The notes below the pieces were generated by a model. That model worked only from the letters and a program-made list of their open reading frames with translations, was not told where the DNA came from and did no database searches. A DNA stretch of 64,000 nucleotides, from NCBI GenBank assembly GCA_002245135.1, contig NGBS01000881.1, positions 1 through 64,000 of the forward strand, written 5' to 3'. Shown here piece by piece: positions 47,001 through 62,362 of this stretch. The first letter of the stretch is position 1. Each line of letters starts with the position of its first letter. The DNA comes from Proteromonas lacertae (lineage: Eukaryota; Sar; Bigyra; Opalinata; Proteromonadidae). A program made the translations under genes and the position numbers.

Positions 47001-50000
47001 GAAGAAGCAAATGATAAAGAATAGGCATTGATTGTATGAATAACTGATTGATAAAATGTGTATCTTATTTTTGATGTTGTTGAACAAGTAGTTTGATAAA
47101 ATGTATCTTTTCTTGAGTCAAATAAATATTGATAATTATCTTCATTTAATCGATTTACCAAATATCCTATAAAATATAATAATGAAATATATATATACTC
47201 TTTCCAGTATAAATTATAACATCTGCATCAAATAATCCATATACCTGAGATTGTGGCATTCCATCACATGTATAATAAGTAACTACAATATTATTGGCTG
47301 TTTTCAATTTATCCAATGGAATTCCATGAGCATAGGATTTTACACCATCGCATGTATTTGTACTATATATTGGATTGGCATTTCTATATAAGAATATGCA
47401 ATAGTATATAAATATACGTTGGATAGTTTCTTTTACCTATTTCAAAACCATTGATTTCCATTTTATAACCTCCATTTGTATAAACCACTACAATTGCTTG
47501 TCTAATAGCAGATACATCAGTCAAACTAAAACTCTTTTCCAATATCATCCCTTCAACAGTTTCAAATCTATAAAAAGGAAATGTATAACTACCTGTTGTT
47601 GAAGTTGTTGTGATTAAATGATAATTCCAAGTCTTTAAAAATGGAGACACAATCTTCGGAAATGTAATTGGATCAAATTCTTCATTATCTTTTGAAGCTT
47701 GGATAATTGGGAATTTTGAATAATCCATTATTGTAATAGAAGAACCATAATCCCATGCTGATTTTATTGAACTCAATGACAGTTGAACATTACTATATGA
47801 ACTAGCAATACAGAACGAAAGAACAGTTTTATTCTTATTTTCTAAACAATGATCATCATTATTATCATATATTACAGTATTCTCATCTTTAATGGAGAAT
47901 TTTTCATTTTTGCAATCATCTAAATTGTCAAATGATTTAGATATATAATATCTATTACCATTACCACTACATATTTCACATTTACTGTAATCAATTGCAC
48001 TCCACCCTGTTGAAGTACATTTTCTAGTTACAATTCCTTTCTGATTATAAAAGAACAATGAACATGGATATTGAGCAACGTTATCTAGAGGATGTCTATA
48101 CCAAATAGTATCTGTATTACAATCAGTTGAATTCTTACCAGCTACAAAATGTATTGCTTTTAATGAAAAGACATCTGACTTACAACTTGTAACTTTAATT
48201 GTAATTGAAGCGAATTGATATTCTTGTTGAATACTAAATCTATACTTTGAATTACTATCAAATTCATAATATTCTACATTATGTAATAAGATATCATCAC
48301 CATCAGTTGTTACACCAGTCACTATCCAACTTGTCATTGTTCCATTAGATAAATCACCAGTTAAAAATTCATAATGAGTCACTAATTCTCCATATTTGAA
48401 TTTATATTTAATCTCAGGTAATGGATCACAACTGACAGTAAATACTGTATCATCTCTGTTAAACAATATTTCAAAATTTGAAGGTGTAACATCTCCTAAA
48501 TAAGATCTTATTAAATCTTCTTCTGTTTCAGCAGAGTAAATATAGAAATCAGAAAATACTTGTCCATCATTTTGTCCTCTATTCTTCTTGTGATATTCTA
48601 TTGCTACAACATTAGTTTCACCTGGTTTAAAATGGAATGGATTTAATATATAGGTTTTAATTGTAGGAATCCAAGAAGCACTTAATGATTCTTGAGTGAA
48701 GATTGGATTTGGACCAATATTCAAGTTTTCAAGCATTATACCATTAATAAATACTAAACAACCATCTTGATAAGTAATCTCCAATATTAATGATTTTGTA
48801 TGTTCGGTTATTGTGAATGTTCCTCTTATATACGTTGTGATTGATGTACTGTATACATCATAAATATTACTTACACTCCAAGCAGCGTCAACAAATGACT
48901 GAGTTGCCCAACTCCTATCATTCAGTTTCGTATTATAAAACTTGTAGTTTCCATGATGTTCATGTTTAGATAATGGAAAAACTATTCTTTTCACAGAATC
49001 AGTTGTATCATATGTTGTTTTAAATAAAACAGTTCCACTAAAACTCTCTATTTGAATGTATGAATCAGTAGCCCAAGGTTTACCACTTTCACTTGATAAT
49101 TCTAATATCAATGGATAAGTATCTGAAATAACACAAACAGAATATTGATTTTCAAATGTCGTTAATTTATGTAAAGGAATTTCAATACCATTTTGTGTTA
49201 TTACTAAGTTTTCATCACTTTTTAAATTATGTGTTATATAATATTTAGTGCCAGAATCACATGAAGCACAACCTACGTCAATAATATCATTCCATCCACG
49301 AACTGTATAATTACAATATCTCTTTTGATAACCTTCTCTATCAATAAACCAATACTTGCACAATCGATATGCCCAATTATTATAGGGAGTTATTATCCAT
49401 CCTTTACCAGCATCACATACCTCAGTAATATCAAATGATTTTAATTCAACACCTGCGACTGATACTTGAGATGTATCAGCATCTCTTGACAATACATTCA
49501 CAGTTGTACCATATGTATTTATATTATATGCAGAGATTAAACTAACTTCACTTCCTTCATCTTCAAATACAACAGATGCAGCTCTCATAGTATATACATT
49601 AACATTTTTCATTTCTAATGATAATATAGTTTGAGCTTTTCCTGCTTTGGCTGTTAATCCATTTATATATTGTATTCCAGTTGGATATTTATAACTCCAT
49701 GTCTTTTCACGACCTGTTCCAGTATATGCAGTTGTTGGATCATAATCAAATACATATTCATTTCCAGTTGTTCCACCAAAGTTCCTTCTTGTTCCAGCTA
49801 TGTAAAATATATAATATATATGAATATATACCTTTTCCTGTTATTGCCAATGGTGAGAAATCACAATGAATATAAGCATCGCATAAAAATGTTAAATCAC
49901 TTGTTGCAAATGGATCATGTTTAATAGCTACACAATGTTGTTTATCCTTATTACTAAATACGCTAAACGGTATAGGGAATGTTTTCCATGAAGATACAGT

Positions 50001-51113
50001 GTTTGTACCTAATACAGTGTTATCCACATATAATGTGCCTTTAAATAATGCATCAATATAACCACCTGTACAACTTTCAGGTATTTGAAAATCTCTTCTA
50101 AAGTATCCATTCTTATTCTGTACAGTCTTAATTGCAGGGAATGAACCAGTTGTCCAGCCATTTCCAGACCATCCTGGTCCTGTCCAACCAGCATATGGAT
50201 CATTTACATCCATCTTATAAATCCATTGCGAGAATTGAGGAATTGTGTCTTTATCTATTGTATGATAATGATCAAATGGAGTTCCTTGTGACATTAAATA
50301 TCCACCAGCTGTATAATAACTAATTAATGCACTTGATTCTCTATTACATTGTATAAGAAAGAATATATTTATACTGTTTATATTCTAAGATTACTCTTGT
50401 TCCACCAAAACATAATCCAGTTAAAGTGGAAGTTAATAAAACATCTTTTGTATAATGATTCAAGTCATCCTGATATAATTTAGCAATTACTTCATTTCCA
50501 TTAGTTTTTATATTGATTCTAGTCCTAAACTGCGTAGGATTATTCATATCATATCCTGTAAAACAGTCTTCACAATCTACAAAAAATGTAAATTTCTTTG
50601 AAATTGAATTTGAAGTCACTTGAGTAGTAATGACAAACATTTCACATGTTGTTTGTGGTTCAATTGTAAATACACCTTTTACATATTTGATGGATGATGG
50701 TAATGCGGTTAATGGAAGATAAGTAACATCTGTACAACCAGGACTTGGGTATAATCTAGTTGTTTCACCTAATTTATAATAGAATTTATCTCTTCCTGTA
50801 ATATGATATCTAGCTTTTGGTTCTCTTGCAACTATATAATATTATTATATTTTGTATATTAGATACTTAAACTAAACTCTTCCTCTACACTCATAACTCC
50901 ATTATGTATTGTATAAGAATCTTCATCGATATATAATATATGTTTATCACCTGACATTACAATTGCTGAAACAGTTCTATTAAACAATAAAAATAGTTAT
51001 ATATAATAATATTATACAAATCTCCAGGTACAATTGTGAGTTTGAACAGTGATGATTCTGTTTGATACATAAAATTGTATGTTCCAAATGGAAGATCTTG
51101 CTTCACTATTCTA

Positions 51114-51157
<44 letters not shown>

Positions 51158-54100
51158 CTGGATAGACTTAGATTCATCAAATAAATCATATTTTGCGAAT
51201 TTGGTTTGATCTCCAGATATAGTAAGAGTAACATAGAAAGTGTATTTTGTAGAAGGCCAATCAATTACTTCATATTTTATAATATCAGCAACTTTACCGA
51301 AATAATTACCAGCAAACATAGCAACAGTTGTTCTATTTACAATAATGATAATATAATAATAATACAATGGCACTAAATCAGTAGGATTTGCAGTAATAGT
51401 ACCTGTGTCAACAACCACATTAATATTTTGTATTTGATTCTCAGGTAATAAACCATATTGTAAAGGATTATTATTAGCTATTATCTTATATGCACATGGT
51501 TGATATCTTCCTTTATATAATGTAATAACTGTCGTAACTGCATCTAAACAATCATGAAGAGAAATAGAGGATGGTGATTGACCATCTAAGTAATAATAGT
51601 GTATATAATAATAATAATAATAATAATATACTTGTAACAGCAATATGAATTTTACCTTCTACAGCTCCTGTTAATGACATACAACTAACTGTATATTCTG
51701 TCATAGCTTTAGCTTCTTTTGGAGTACCACTGATACTTCCATCTAACTTTGATAGTATCAAACCAGATGGTAATGTTGGAGTTACAATACAATTGTAAGG
51801 TTGAGTTTTCTTATATATAAGTGTATTTTTGAATATTGTTGTATATTTTGGATAAGTAACTGGATCTCTAATATAACCTATATCTTCATTCATTTCTCCA
51901 TATATTCTATCCATCACTTTATCATTTGGATTATTTAAATAAACATAGAAACTAAAATACTTGTAACCTCTTGGTGCAGTAATATCAAATGAAATTGGAT
52001 AATATTCTCTACCTCTTGAATTGTCAAATAAAAATGATAAATCCAATATATTTATAATTGATGAACTACCAATATTGCCCCTTTTAAAAGTTTTCCCTAG
52101 AAATGTCATTGATACATAACAATTAGTCTATAATAAATATAAATTAGATTTATATATATGTATATATACAGTTATTGGTATTTTCCATTCTCCATATTCA
52201 GGAACATGAAATACACCTTCAATATGTATTCCTAACGGTTTATTCATATCAACAGGATAACCTTTTGAACCTTGATCATTGGATGGAAATTCAAAGGTAT
52301 AATCATTTGTAAAATCTTGAACTATTAGATTAGTATACACATTCTTATCATAAATAAATTCAGTTTCAGTTGACTCTAATATGAAATATTTCTTTATCAT
52401 CATTGTAGGTAAGGTTCTTAATACTTCAATTGATATTTTAGTGGTTATTGCTGTAAAATAAGATTGTACTTTTATTGTATAATCAATAGGATCAGTATAT
52501 ACCTTTGGAACACCAGAGATTAATCCAGTATTCTTATTAATAGTTATTCCATTTGGTAATGATGGTGAAATACTATAAATCGGATCAACATAATAATTCA
52601 TAGGTTTAAATGAAAAATCAGTTTCTAGATACTTCTGATAAGATTGTGATGGGTAATTTATATTATATGGAACTATTTCTGGATATATAAAATCACCTTT
52701 TAATAGTGTTTTACTTTGATATGAATTTGAATAATAAAATCTCAATAACATATCTCCTGTATAATCAGTTCTGTAATGATAAAACTTCATATGATGAGTT
52801 CCTTTATATAATCTTTTCTTTACAGTAAATGTTATGTCTTTCTGACAGTTTGTCTCAATGATAAATGGATCATTATCAATCTTCAAGGCTAATGCATGTT
52901 CTCCTTCCATTGTAAATGTCCATTGATCATATGATGTTGTTGAGGTTAAGAGAAATTCATAAGTCTCATAATAACGATTATCCACACCAGCTAAATAAAT
53001 AAAAGAAATGATATGATAAATAGTATTTATACTTAATGAATTTTTATTATTTATCACACTTATATATTGTTCACTATTTGCTTTAGTGAATTGATAATCC
53101 ATAATAACAAAATTACATCCTATTCTTACATTATCAAATTCTCTGTATTTTATTTTACCAACATAAGCTATAAAAATATAAACTTACATATGTATATATA
53201 TACATTCATAATTATCAAGTTGTTCAACTGCAGATATAACTATAGTAATTATCATTGTTTCAAATTTATTTGACATTATAATATTGAATGTTTTTCCTAC
53301 CATAACATTAGTAGGTTTTCCACCAATTGTACATTCATTCGTAATAACAAATCCAGTAGGTAAATTTGGACTAACTTCACAATCACTTACTAAAAATGGA
53401 TATTTTAATGCATAATTGAGATTATAATTGGAATTAACTACATATATTAATTCATCTACATCATATGTATTATCTTTCAATTCACCTACAAGATGTATAG
53501 ATATAAATTTAGAAAATGTGTAAGTTTGAACTGTCACTTTTACTTCTGTGCCAAAATACACAGGTTTTGTGCCATTTATAATGAAATTACCACTATCTTT
53601 ATCAAAATGAATACCTTCTTCAGGTAAATCATCAGTTATAGTAAATAGCTGATCAAAGGGAGTTAATTTTGTAGCTGTTAAAACACATTCATTACCAATT
53701 TTGCAGAATAAATCATAAACATCATATTCAAATTTTGGTTGTTTTTTAATTGTAATTGTTATATTTGTTTTTAAACTACCTCCATCATTTGTAACTGTAA
53801 TAAAAAACATTTTTGCATTTAAAGATGATGTAGGTGTTCCTGAAATAATACCTGTTTTACTATCAACAGTTAAACCATCAGGCAAATCATTATTATCACA
53901 GCTAAATGTTGAATCTAATGCAAAATAGGTTGGAACAATTAAATTATTAGTATAAACTTGTTCAAGAATCTCAAACTCATTTGGTTCATAATAGAAATAA
54001 GATGGTTTTTCAGTTATACAATGAGATATTGGTTTATCATATACAGGTGGTAAATTCTTGTTATTATTATTCTTTCTTAAACATAATCTAGTAATATTTC

Positions 54101-57100
54101 CTGTATAACCATTTGGACAATTTATAACTGAATTCTCACCTTGTTTTGTATAACCCCAATCATTATCATCATCTATGGGAGGATTACATTTATTCATTAT
54201 ATTCACATGTATTGAAACAAATGATACTATTTTACCACCTTCATTTGAATATGTTATTATATATGTTTGTGTTTTATACTTCTTTGGTGTTCCACTGATT
54301 ATGCCATTATTTGGATTAAATATTAAACCAATGTCAGATATATCAGGTTCAATAGTAAATCTACCATTCTCTACTATTTCATAGTTGGGTTTAATGGATG
54401 GATTTATTTCATCATATATTTCTACATCATAATAATCTTGAGGATATGTTAAATAAGATGGAGGGTTATGAATGCAATTACTTATATCAATTGTATTCAA
54501 TTTAGAAGGTGATAAATTTTCACAAAGTTTGGTTGTATAGCCAATATAACCATCTGGACATTTACCTTTACTTAATTTATTGTTTTTGACAATTGACCAA
54601 TCAGATTCAATACAGTAATCATTAGATAAATCAATTATTTTAGTGAATAAATCAATTGAACCAACACTTATACCACTTACACTACCTTTAGTTTCTAAAA
54701 ATTCAAATGTATAATGCAAAAAAGGAGATGTATTAATAAACGTATAAACATATTCAGTATTAATATCTAAACTCTCATCTGTTTGTGTATCTAATAAAAC
54801 CCATTTTGATTTATTACTATCCCAATCTTTACAATCAATATTGTCAACAGTAGTACCATAAAACTTCCAAGATTTTGGTATTGAATCATCTGTATTTCCT
54901 GTTGTTATTTTATATGATGTAATTGTCTCAAAATGTAAATCTTTTCTAATAAAACAAATCTTTGGTTCTGTTACAGATGTTAAATATTCATCAGCTGGAT
55001 CAATACTAATTATAAAATGAGGATCTTCTGTAGCTGTAGATTGCACAACAGATGATGATATAGAAAATAAACCAGACCTGGAAGTGATATTACCTTTTAT
55101 ATAAGACATATAAAAGTCAAATACTGTTGGTTTTATTTCTACAGTTGATGATGATGGATTTTGATGGATTTCTACAGCAATTACATTCGTTGTTCCACTT
55201 ATTAAGAAAGATGATAATATTGAGAATGTAATATAATCATTAATATTATCTTTAAATGAATTAGTCTCACATTTAGTGGATGACAATATTGTATTTCCAA
55301 TAATGTTATATCTAAACACTTCAAATCCATTCACATACATAATAAAACAACTATTCATTTTAATACCAATATCTAATACTATATTATTGTTCAACAAATC
55401 ATCTGTCTTTACATTATTTAAGGTATAACGGTAATATTGAGAATTAGTAGTAAATAACGGATAGTCATTATAAATACCAATATTCCAAGATAAATCATTA
55501 TATTTGGGTATCATCCAATTAGAATCAATCTCACTATTTGTAGAGAATAAATACTTCCATGATGATTGTGGAGATATAATAAAATTAGTAGCAAATAAAA
55601 CAGAAGCAATACTTCTATCTTCATATTTATATTTAATTAATTGATTATTGTTTTCATCTTTAATACTAAACACTGTTATTTCATTGGTTGATGTTGGTTG
55701 AAATGATAATTTATATGTATCAGTTGAACTACAAAATGATTGAGTATATGGTGATAATAATGAAATAGAATTAATTAATTTAATATTATCATTATCAGAT
55801 ACTTTCTCCAATACAACAGTCTGTCTTGGTCCTTCCATCAAATTAAATGTAAAATAAAACTGATTGGTGAAACATCCAATAATGGTTATAGTGATTCTAG
55901 TTTCACTACAACTCTCATATCCACAAATAGTGACTATATATGATTTTTTACTCTGAGCAATTGTTGGAATACCACTAATTGATCCATCAGTGTTAGATAT
56001 TGTTATTCCATCTGGTAATAATGGCTCGGTTGTAATTGATAAGAATGTATTTGATGTAATTATTGGTGTTGTTATAAAAGACTCATATACTTTAACATTA
56101 ATGTCAGAATCTGCATAGGATATACTTAATGATATTTTACTAATAACAAACGAAATAGTTTTTGTTTCTACAGTTATTGTATCTTGATCTATTATATCAT
56201 TGGATAAATAATGTATGACATAATCAAAAGTGGATGTAGACTTTGAATTACGAATAAAGAATGTATGTGGACCAACAGCTGTGGTACAAACCATATATTC
56301 GTTTAATGTTAATATATCTTTTTCAGATATACTCTTTTCAAAGATTGCTGAACCATCTGGATTGTAGGTTATTAATAGTAATGTATTATTATTACTTGTA
56401 AACTTTATATTTGATAATTCCAATATAAATGGAGTTTTAGTACAGGTTTCAATGTAAATATTCAAACTCATACAATTCTCACCATAATTATTATATCCAC
56501 AGACTGTTAATTCATATTCAGTATATTTTGTTTCTAATATTTTACCAGTTATTCTTCCAGTTAGCGGATTCATTTCTAATCCTTGTAATATATTTGGTGA
56601 ATAATAATAATTAATGGTGTTATAATTCTTTATTACTACTGCTGGAAACTCTATACCAATAGTACAACTAGCATTTGTTACTGGTTCATTATCTAATGAA
56701 TAAAATCCAAAGTAAGGGTTTTCATTATCCAATACTGTTATTGATATAGTAGTAGATAAAACAATTTCATTATTATTTACATTACACAAAACAGTATAAA
56801 TCACTTTATCTATTGTCTTCATGGTTATTCCACTGATTATACCATTATTTGGATTTAATTTCAATCCTTCTGGTAATTCTGGAGATATTGAATAATGAAG
56901 AATAGAATTAGATACAATACCAATTAAATTTGGTTCATTTGATGGAATGGTAATATTATATTGATAAATCATATTAATATATTTATAATCAAATGAATAA
57001 ATAGGATAATAAGTAAATGCTGATTTAGGAATAACACTTAATGGATTGTTATTGCTTTGCCATAATAATTCAATATAATGACTATCTTCTACTTGAATAT

Positions 57101-58584
57101 ACACTACTTTTATGTTCATTATTCTATTCATATTATCAATATATAATGTATATGAAATTGGATCTTCCATCTCATTCGAACATGTAGTTTTAGACATTAC
57201 TAATTCATCATTCAAATAGATATAAGATTCATCATTAGAATATAAGAATACAATCCATTTTCCTGTTGATGGAAATCCTATTTTACCTTCCCAAACACTT
57301 ATGAAATGATCATATATTGGAATATTAACCCATTTATCATAAATATTATCTTTATTAAAATATGATACTATTTCACTAGTTATTGTGATAGATGGTTTAT
57401 AAAGTGATAAATCTGTTAATATATTGGAACTTTCATCACATGGATTTTAAACTAGATATTTCATAAAGCTTGAATAACAAGCCATTTGGTAGTTTATTCA
57501 TTACTTGTAATGTAAACTTATAATTAGTTGAACCTTCTTTACTATTTGCCGTAATTGTATATTGAACTATATTATTCTCATATATTGATGATGTAGATGT
57601 AACACTTCCACTGATAATTCCAGTTTTACTATCCATCCACATTCCTGTTGGTAATGATGGATTAATTGAATAAGATAATGATGGTGAAGTATTATGAATA
57701 TATGGCTCAAAACTAACTATCTCATTGTTCAATATATTCAATTTCATTGTTGGATATTGTAAATACTTTGGCACTTGATAGTCATGGTGTAATTGAGTAA
57801 TTGGTATTCTTCTTGGGTAAATTTGACTGGAGAATATTAATTTAAGCATTGGAAGCAATGCATTTGATGATGTAGACACAGTATGATGATAGAATAACAC
57901 AAATGGGACATATTTTGAAGAATCGATATGTACAGACACATTTTTGTACGAATATTCACATTTTAATGATTCTATTGATGCCCTTGAATTAATAATAAAA
58001 CGATATTCGCTGTTGGTTTCAACATAGAACAAATAATCACCAGATCTTGGTAAGTATACATAACCAGAGAATTGAATTAAATGATTTGAAGTAAATAACG
58101 ACCAGAATGATGAGGTTGTGTCAAAAACCAACTCATCTATATAATCACGTAAATCTACAATATCAGGATAAGAGTTAATTTTTAAATCAAACAGCATATT
58201 TGTGTTACATAAATCAGAAGTTTTCCATGCTTTATAAAGGACTTTTGTTGGAACATCTTCAGTAACAACTGATATTAAAATAACTTCTTCATAATTTCTA
58301 ATTGTAGATTGTATTGTTATATTGGTTGGAGAATTAAAAACGTCTTTTGTTGGAATACCAAAAATTGAACAATCCTCGTTATTAAAACTTAAACCTTCTG
58401 GTAAATTACTATGAATCTCACAATGTATCACATGCTCATCGCTTTTGAAGTGTGGTTTAAAATCAACAACTTCCAAGCCATTAGTTAGCTTTATTTCCTT
58501 TATTCCATAACCACCAATCTCTATATCTCTATATTCGTAAGATAGAGTGAAGCTAATATATAATAAACACAAAAAAAGATTCAT
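38087..58584 (-). CDS. Giant type I membrane protein 2 (about 6,680 codons; putative-Ig, PA14-like and lectin-like modules), 12 introns
   Basis: One gene explains the whole 20.5 kb. ATG 58584 encodes a signal peptide (MNLFLCLLYISFTLSY). The 3' end encodes a transmembrane helix (IIVTYCVIFGLLFIILLSVY) and a basic tail (KYLQIKKMKKENEGEKK). Between them come PA14-like domains (58.2-57.0 and 53.2-52.5 kb), many putative-Ig repeats (LPDGITISNTDGSISG) and eight or nine copies of a lectin-like domain (W...YFRK...DGxxxYLNGxE...IAVEYHK). Cys modules (C...G...R.C...W..C) sit between those. Introns of 32-48 nt: 53168-53203, 52991-53032, 52128-52169, 51586-51631, 51333-51365, 51111-51158, 50977-51017, 50832-50866, 50341-50374, 49798-49831, 47384-47417 and 47167-47198; splicing each keeps the frame. 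Three single-base shifts remain (about 57440, 43945, 38305). A cell-surface adhesion or recognition role is inferred. Confidence 0.82.
51118..51156. repeat. (AT)n run inside an intron of giant gene 2
   Basis: About 18 AT units fill the intron at 51111-51158. Confidence 0.9.
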
Positions 58585-58696
58585 TGAAACAACAGGTTAA
58601 CGAAAAACTAATATTTTCAAACACCCATTTCAAGAACATTCTAAAAATACTTTATAATGATTAAATTAATGAAAACATAGTACAAACGGCTATATC

Positions 58697-60303
58697 TTAT
58701 ATCATTTTATTCGCTTGGTTGTTAAATTTTTCATCCAGTTTGGTTAATAGTTTATGACTCAAGGATAAACTATAAGCTGTTTCAAGTATTTCTTCAGTGT
58801 TTATTTCCAAAGGAATATTTTTAAAAGTAGGAAGAAATTCTTCACTGTCTGTTAAGTTAATTAATTTTTCTATTCAAACATAAAATATGGTTATATTATA
58901 TATATATTATACTCGAATAGACTTTAAATATTGCCAAAGTAATTCTATAAATCACTTTCCAACCTTCATTTAAAAAAGCATCCCAAACTCTAACGACAAA
59001 ATGAAATGGGAATGATCTAGTAAATATTGTTAAAATCCACTAAATAAATAATATTAAATTTAGGTAATATACATCCATAATTAAATTGTGTGCTATATCA
59101 ATTTCTAAATCTAGAATGTGATGATATAGTTTGTTACAATTCTGATCAAGCAGATAAATGAACTATACAAATAATAATAATATTTATATATATATATACA
59201 TTGTGTGCAAACCTTTCAAACTTCTCAAAACTACCAATAAACAATGGTTTCAAATCATATTTAGGATGATTCATTACAGTATATAACATATAAAAACTCT
59301 GAGTCTCTGATAGATATGATAAAAAGAATCCAGCTAAATAATTCATTCCTTGACAATATCCAATCTAAAATAATAATAATAAAACAATATATATACTGCT
59401 GGATCTTTAAGTGCATAAGCTATCAATACTCTTTTCAACATATGTTGACCATAAGTTCCTTTTCCTTGAAACATTTCTAAGTCAGGAAGTGTTCTCATTA
59501 AATCTCTTTCAATATCACCTCCAATACAGGTTGCTGTAGTTGGTTTTAATATTCCACAACTGTGTTTGTTTAATAAATCTTCATATTCGTTTTTAATATA
59601 TTCATTATCTGCTGTTGATACTTCCATCCATATTTGTGAACGAAATGCATCTGGAATTCCTTTTCTAATCCTTTTTTTGAATTTTTCTTCGTTTTGACTT
59701 TTGTATTGCAATAGACCTTTTTCTATCATTTTCATCCATTTTCTTTGTCGTAATATTTCCACTTTTTGTGCCTCTGTGTCTTTTGGACTTGTTGGACAAA
59801 GGATATCTACTGATGATATACCATATCGATCAAATCGATGCTTGAATTTCCTTTGAGATTGTATAAGAGAATTAAGTGATTCTGTTGATAGTATGACAGC
59901 TGGTGAGTTTTCATCACTAATTCCTGCTATAAAAACTGGTGGTGAAGATAAATCTATTTTTAAATTTAATATATACATATCTTATAATACGTTTAGCATG
60001 ATGAATCCATTTTTGAGCTGGGCTTTCAGGAGTTGTTGGTAATTCCATAGCTGGATTAGATAATTGTCTTTGCTTTCTTATAGTTGCTGGTTGAGTATGT
60101 GGAAGTTGATCTTCCTCTTGGAATTTAATTCTACTGTGTGGTGTTTTGTTTGGAGCACTTAGAAAAGAAATGTTTGATCCAGAACCTTCCATTGGACCTA
60201 CATTAAATGAGATATTCAATAATATTATAATACTCATATCAGAAGGGGATAATGATGTTATCTTCTCTAGACCATAATATAAAAGAGATACTTGGTGAAT
60301 CAT
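58697..60303 (-). CDS. TBC-domain protein (RabGAP-like), seven exons
   Basis: ATG 60303 opens exon 1. Introns at 60198-60233, 59954-59990, 59365-59396, 59163-59199, 59040-59072 and 58870-58912 (32-43 nt) give a continuous frame to TAA 58697. The TBC domain runs from RKGIPDAFRSQIWMEVS through IERDLMRTLPDLEMF (arginine-finger motif IxxDxxRT) and IGYCQGMNYLAG (glutamine-finger motif YxQ) to WILTIFTRSFPFHFVVRVWD. Both catalytic fingers are present, so it should speed GTP hydrolysis by a Rab. The N-terminal ~110 residues are disordered with Pro/Ser/Thr and a TPESPAQKW stretch. It ends with a helix after the TBC domain. Its Rab target cannot be told. Confidence 0.88.
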
Positions 60304-60475
60304 AATTGCAATCAGTCATAATATATTATTTTGAATGTCTTTTTGTTATTAACCTAAAATCACTCAAAAATATTAAAAAATTTGATTTTTCAAAATAGAA
60401 TTGAATGTGTGTTTTTAACTGTTATTTTTTAACATAAAAATGAATAATACAATAATAAATATTTTACATCTCTAT

Positions 60476-62198
60476 TTAACTAACGACATCACTTTTTCCT
60501 AATTTTACCGCTCTGTAGGAAGGTATAGCAACTGCATTATCATCATCCACTATAATATCATATACAAATCCATTAAATTCATATCTAATATATAATTCCA
60601 TCTCTACATCATCAACTTTATAAAACCCTAACAAATTACTTCTTGAACCATTATAAATCTTTAATTTTGAATCTCTCACAAAATACTGTAAAGGTATTTT
60701 TACATCTTGAACAAAGTCAGACTGTCTAGACATATCAGTCTTAGGATAATAATAAGCTTCTATAATAACCAATCCATTTATATCTTTCTCTTTTTCTTTA
60801 TTCATTTCAGCTGTATTTTTCATTATTTGAATTTGAGAATTTGCTTTTATTCTTCTAAATGAATATTCTTCTTCATTTTGTAGTTGTTTTCTCAGAGATT
60901 TAACTTCCTTCAGATCCTTATAATAAGGATGAATGAAATATTTATATAACAAATACATTGCAGTTGGTATGATAGTATATAAACCATAATCCATTAGTGA
61001 TGGTAAAGTATAATAATAAATTGGAATAATATATCGACATGGACCTCTTTGAAACTTCAACTTCCATATTAAACCTTTCGTTAAACTTAATACACTATGA
61101 ACTGCTACTTTTGTATTATTATTTAATATATGGCAATATCCAGTGGAAATATTTGTATCACTTAATCCTATTTCTCCACTTAAATGTAATTTACTTGTAT
61201 CAGGGATTAATTCATTGGTATATTTCAATGAGACAGATGTAGCACCACATATCAAATCAAAAGTTTGTGTATGAACCGGTTTTGGAATTGTATAGAATAT
61301 TCTGAATTGAATATCTGACTTTATTAATGAAAATGATATTTCTGCAAATAATGAGTCTGTTATTTGTTTATTGGTTGATATAGTGAAATTTCTACCTTCT
61401 AATCGATAATGATCATATTGTAACTTCACTAATATGTCACTTCCAGGGTTAAAATCTGCTTGAAGGTTATATCCAAAATTTTCTGACAATCTTAGACTTA
61501 CTCTTCCACTTATATATTGATTATATTGGTGATTCAAAATTGCAACTAATGCGCCGTATACTCCAATATTTTCTTCAGAAGAAACCATAGATGATAGAAT
61601 TAATGCAGTCTTATCAGATACAGGTGTATAACTTTTCTATAAATAGATAATAAAACAGAAATTAATACATTTGTAATTGACATACCAGTAAATAAATGCT
61701 TTTTTAATTTTGGATTTGCTAATGTTGTTAAATCAAGATCAAACTCAACTGCATTCGTTGTTCCCATTTGTTGAGCATATTTGAAAAACGCTTTTCTAGC
61801 TAAATATTGTTCTATTGTCTCATCAAACTATTAATATTGTATATGTAAACATATAAATACAGCTCTATAATCATTTCTTACTAAAATATTGTCTTCAAGC
61901 AAATCTACTCCCTATTTAAAACATATATAGATTTAAATAATGATTATACACTGTCTCCTATAAGATCATAGGCTTTTCTCTTATCTGGATTTGAAAGAAC
62001 GGTGTAAGCATCATCTATCATATGAAAGCTTTCTGTTGACTGATCTTTAAGGGAATTAACTTGTTTGTCAGGATGAAAAGTCAAAGAGAGTGATTTATAT
62101 GCTGTTTTTATTTCATCTTGGGTTGCCTATATATTTTAAATAATATATAAAATAATTTATACGTTTGTTGGAACATGCAAAATCGAATAATAATCCAT
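60476..62198 (-). CDS. DNAJC11: DNAJC11-like J-domain protein of the mitochondrial outer membrane/MICOS system, five exons
   Basis: ATG 62198 starts MDYYSILHVPTN. Introns at 62127-62162, 61912-61949, 61828-61860 and 61637-61668 (32-38 nt) join a J domain with HPD (SLTFHPDKQ) to a beta-rich middle and a C-terminal DUF3395 region (DVKIPLQYFVRDSKLKIY; LLGFYKVDDVE). A membrane-near stretch (MDYGLYTIIPTAMYLLYKYF) and a long helix precede that region. Domain order and length match DNAJC11, which associates with MICOS and the sorting machinery in mitochondria and works with Hsp70. The gene is divergent from MPC2 with 164 bp between start codons. Confidence 0.88.
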
Positions 62199-62362
62199 TT
62201 TCTAATTATGGTTAATGAAAAATTCTAATAGAATATTTTGATAAACCCAAATAGTAGTTTTTTGTTTTTTGATAAAATTTGAATATGGTATTCTCAGGAA
62301 TCGTTCCTCGGTATTTTATTTTTTCTTTATTATGCGATAGTTTGCAGACTAAAGTGTGTTCA
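62199..62362. promoter_or_regulatory. Shared divergent promoter region of DNAJC11 and MPC2 genes
   Basis: The two start codons are 164 bp apart and point away from each other. Both genes act in mitochondria, so a bidirectional promoter could co-express them. No specific motif is asserted. Confidence 0.45.
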
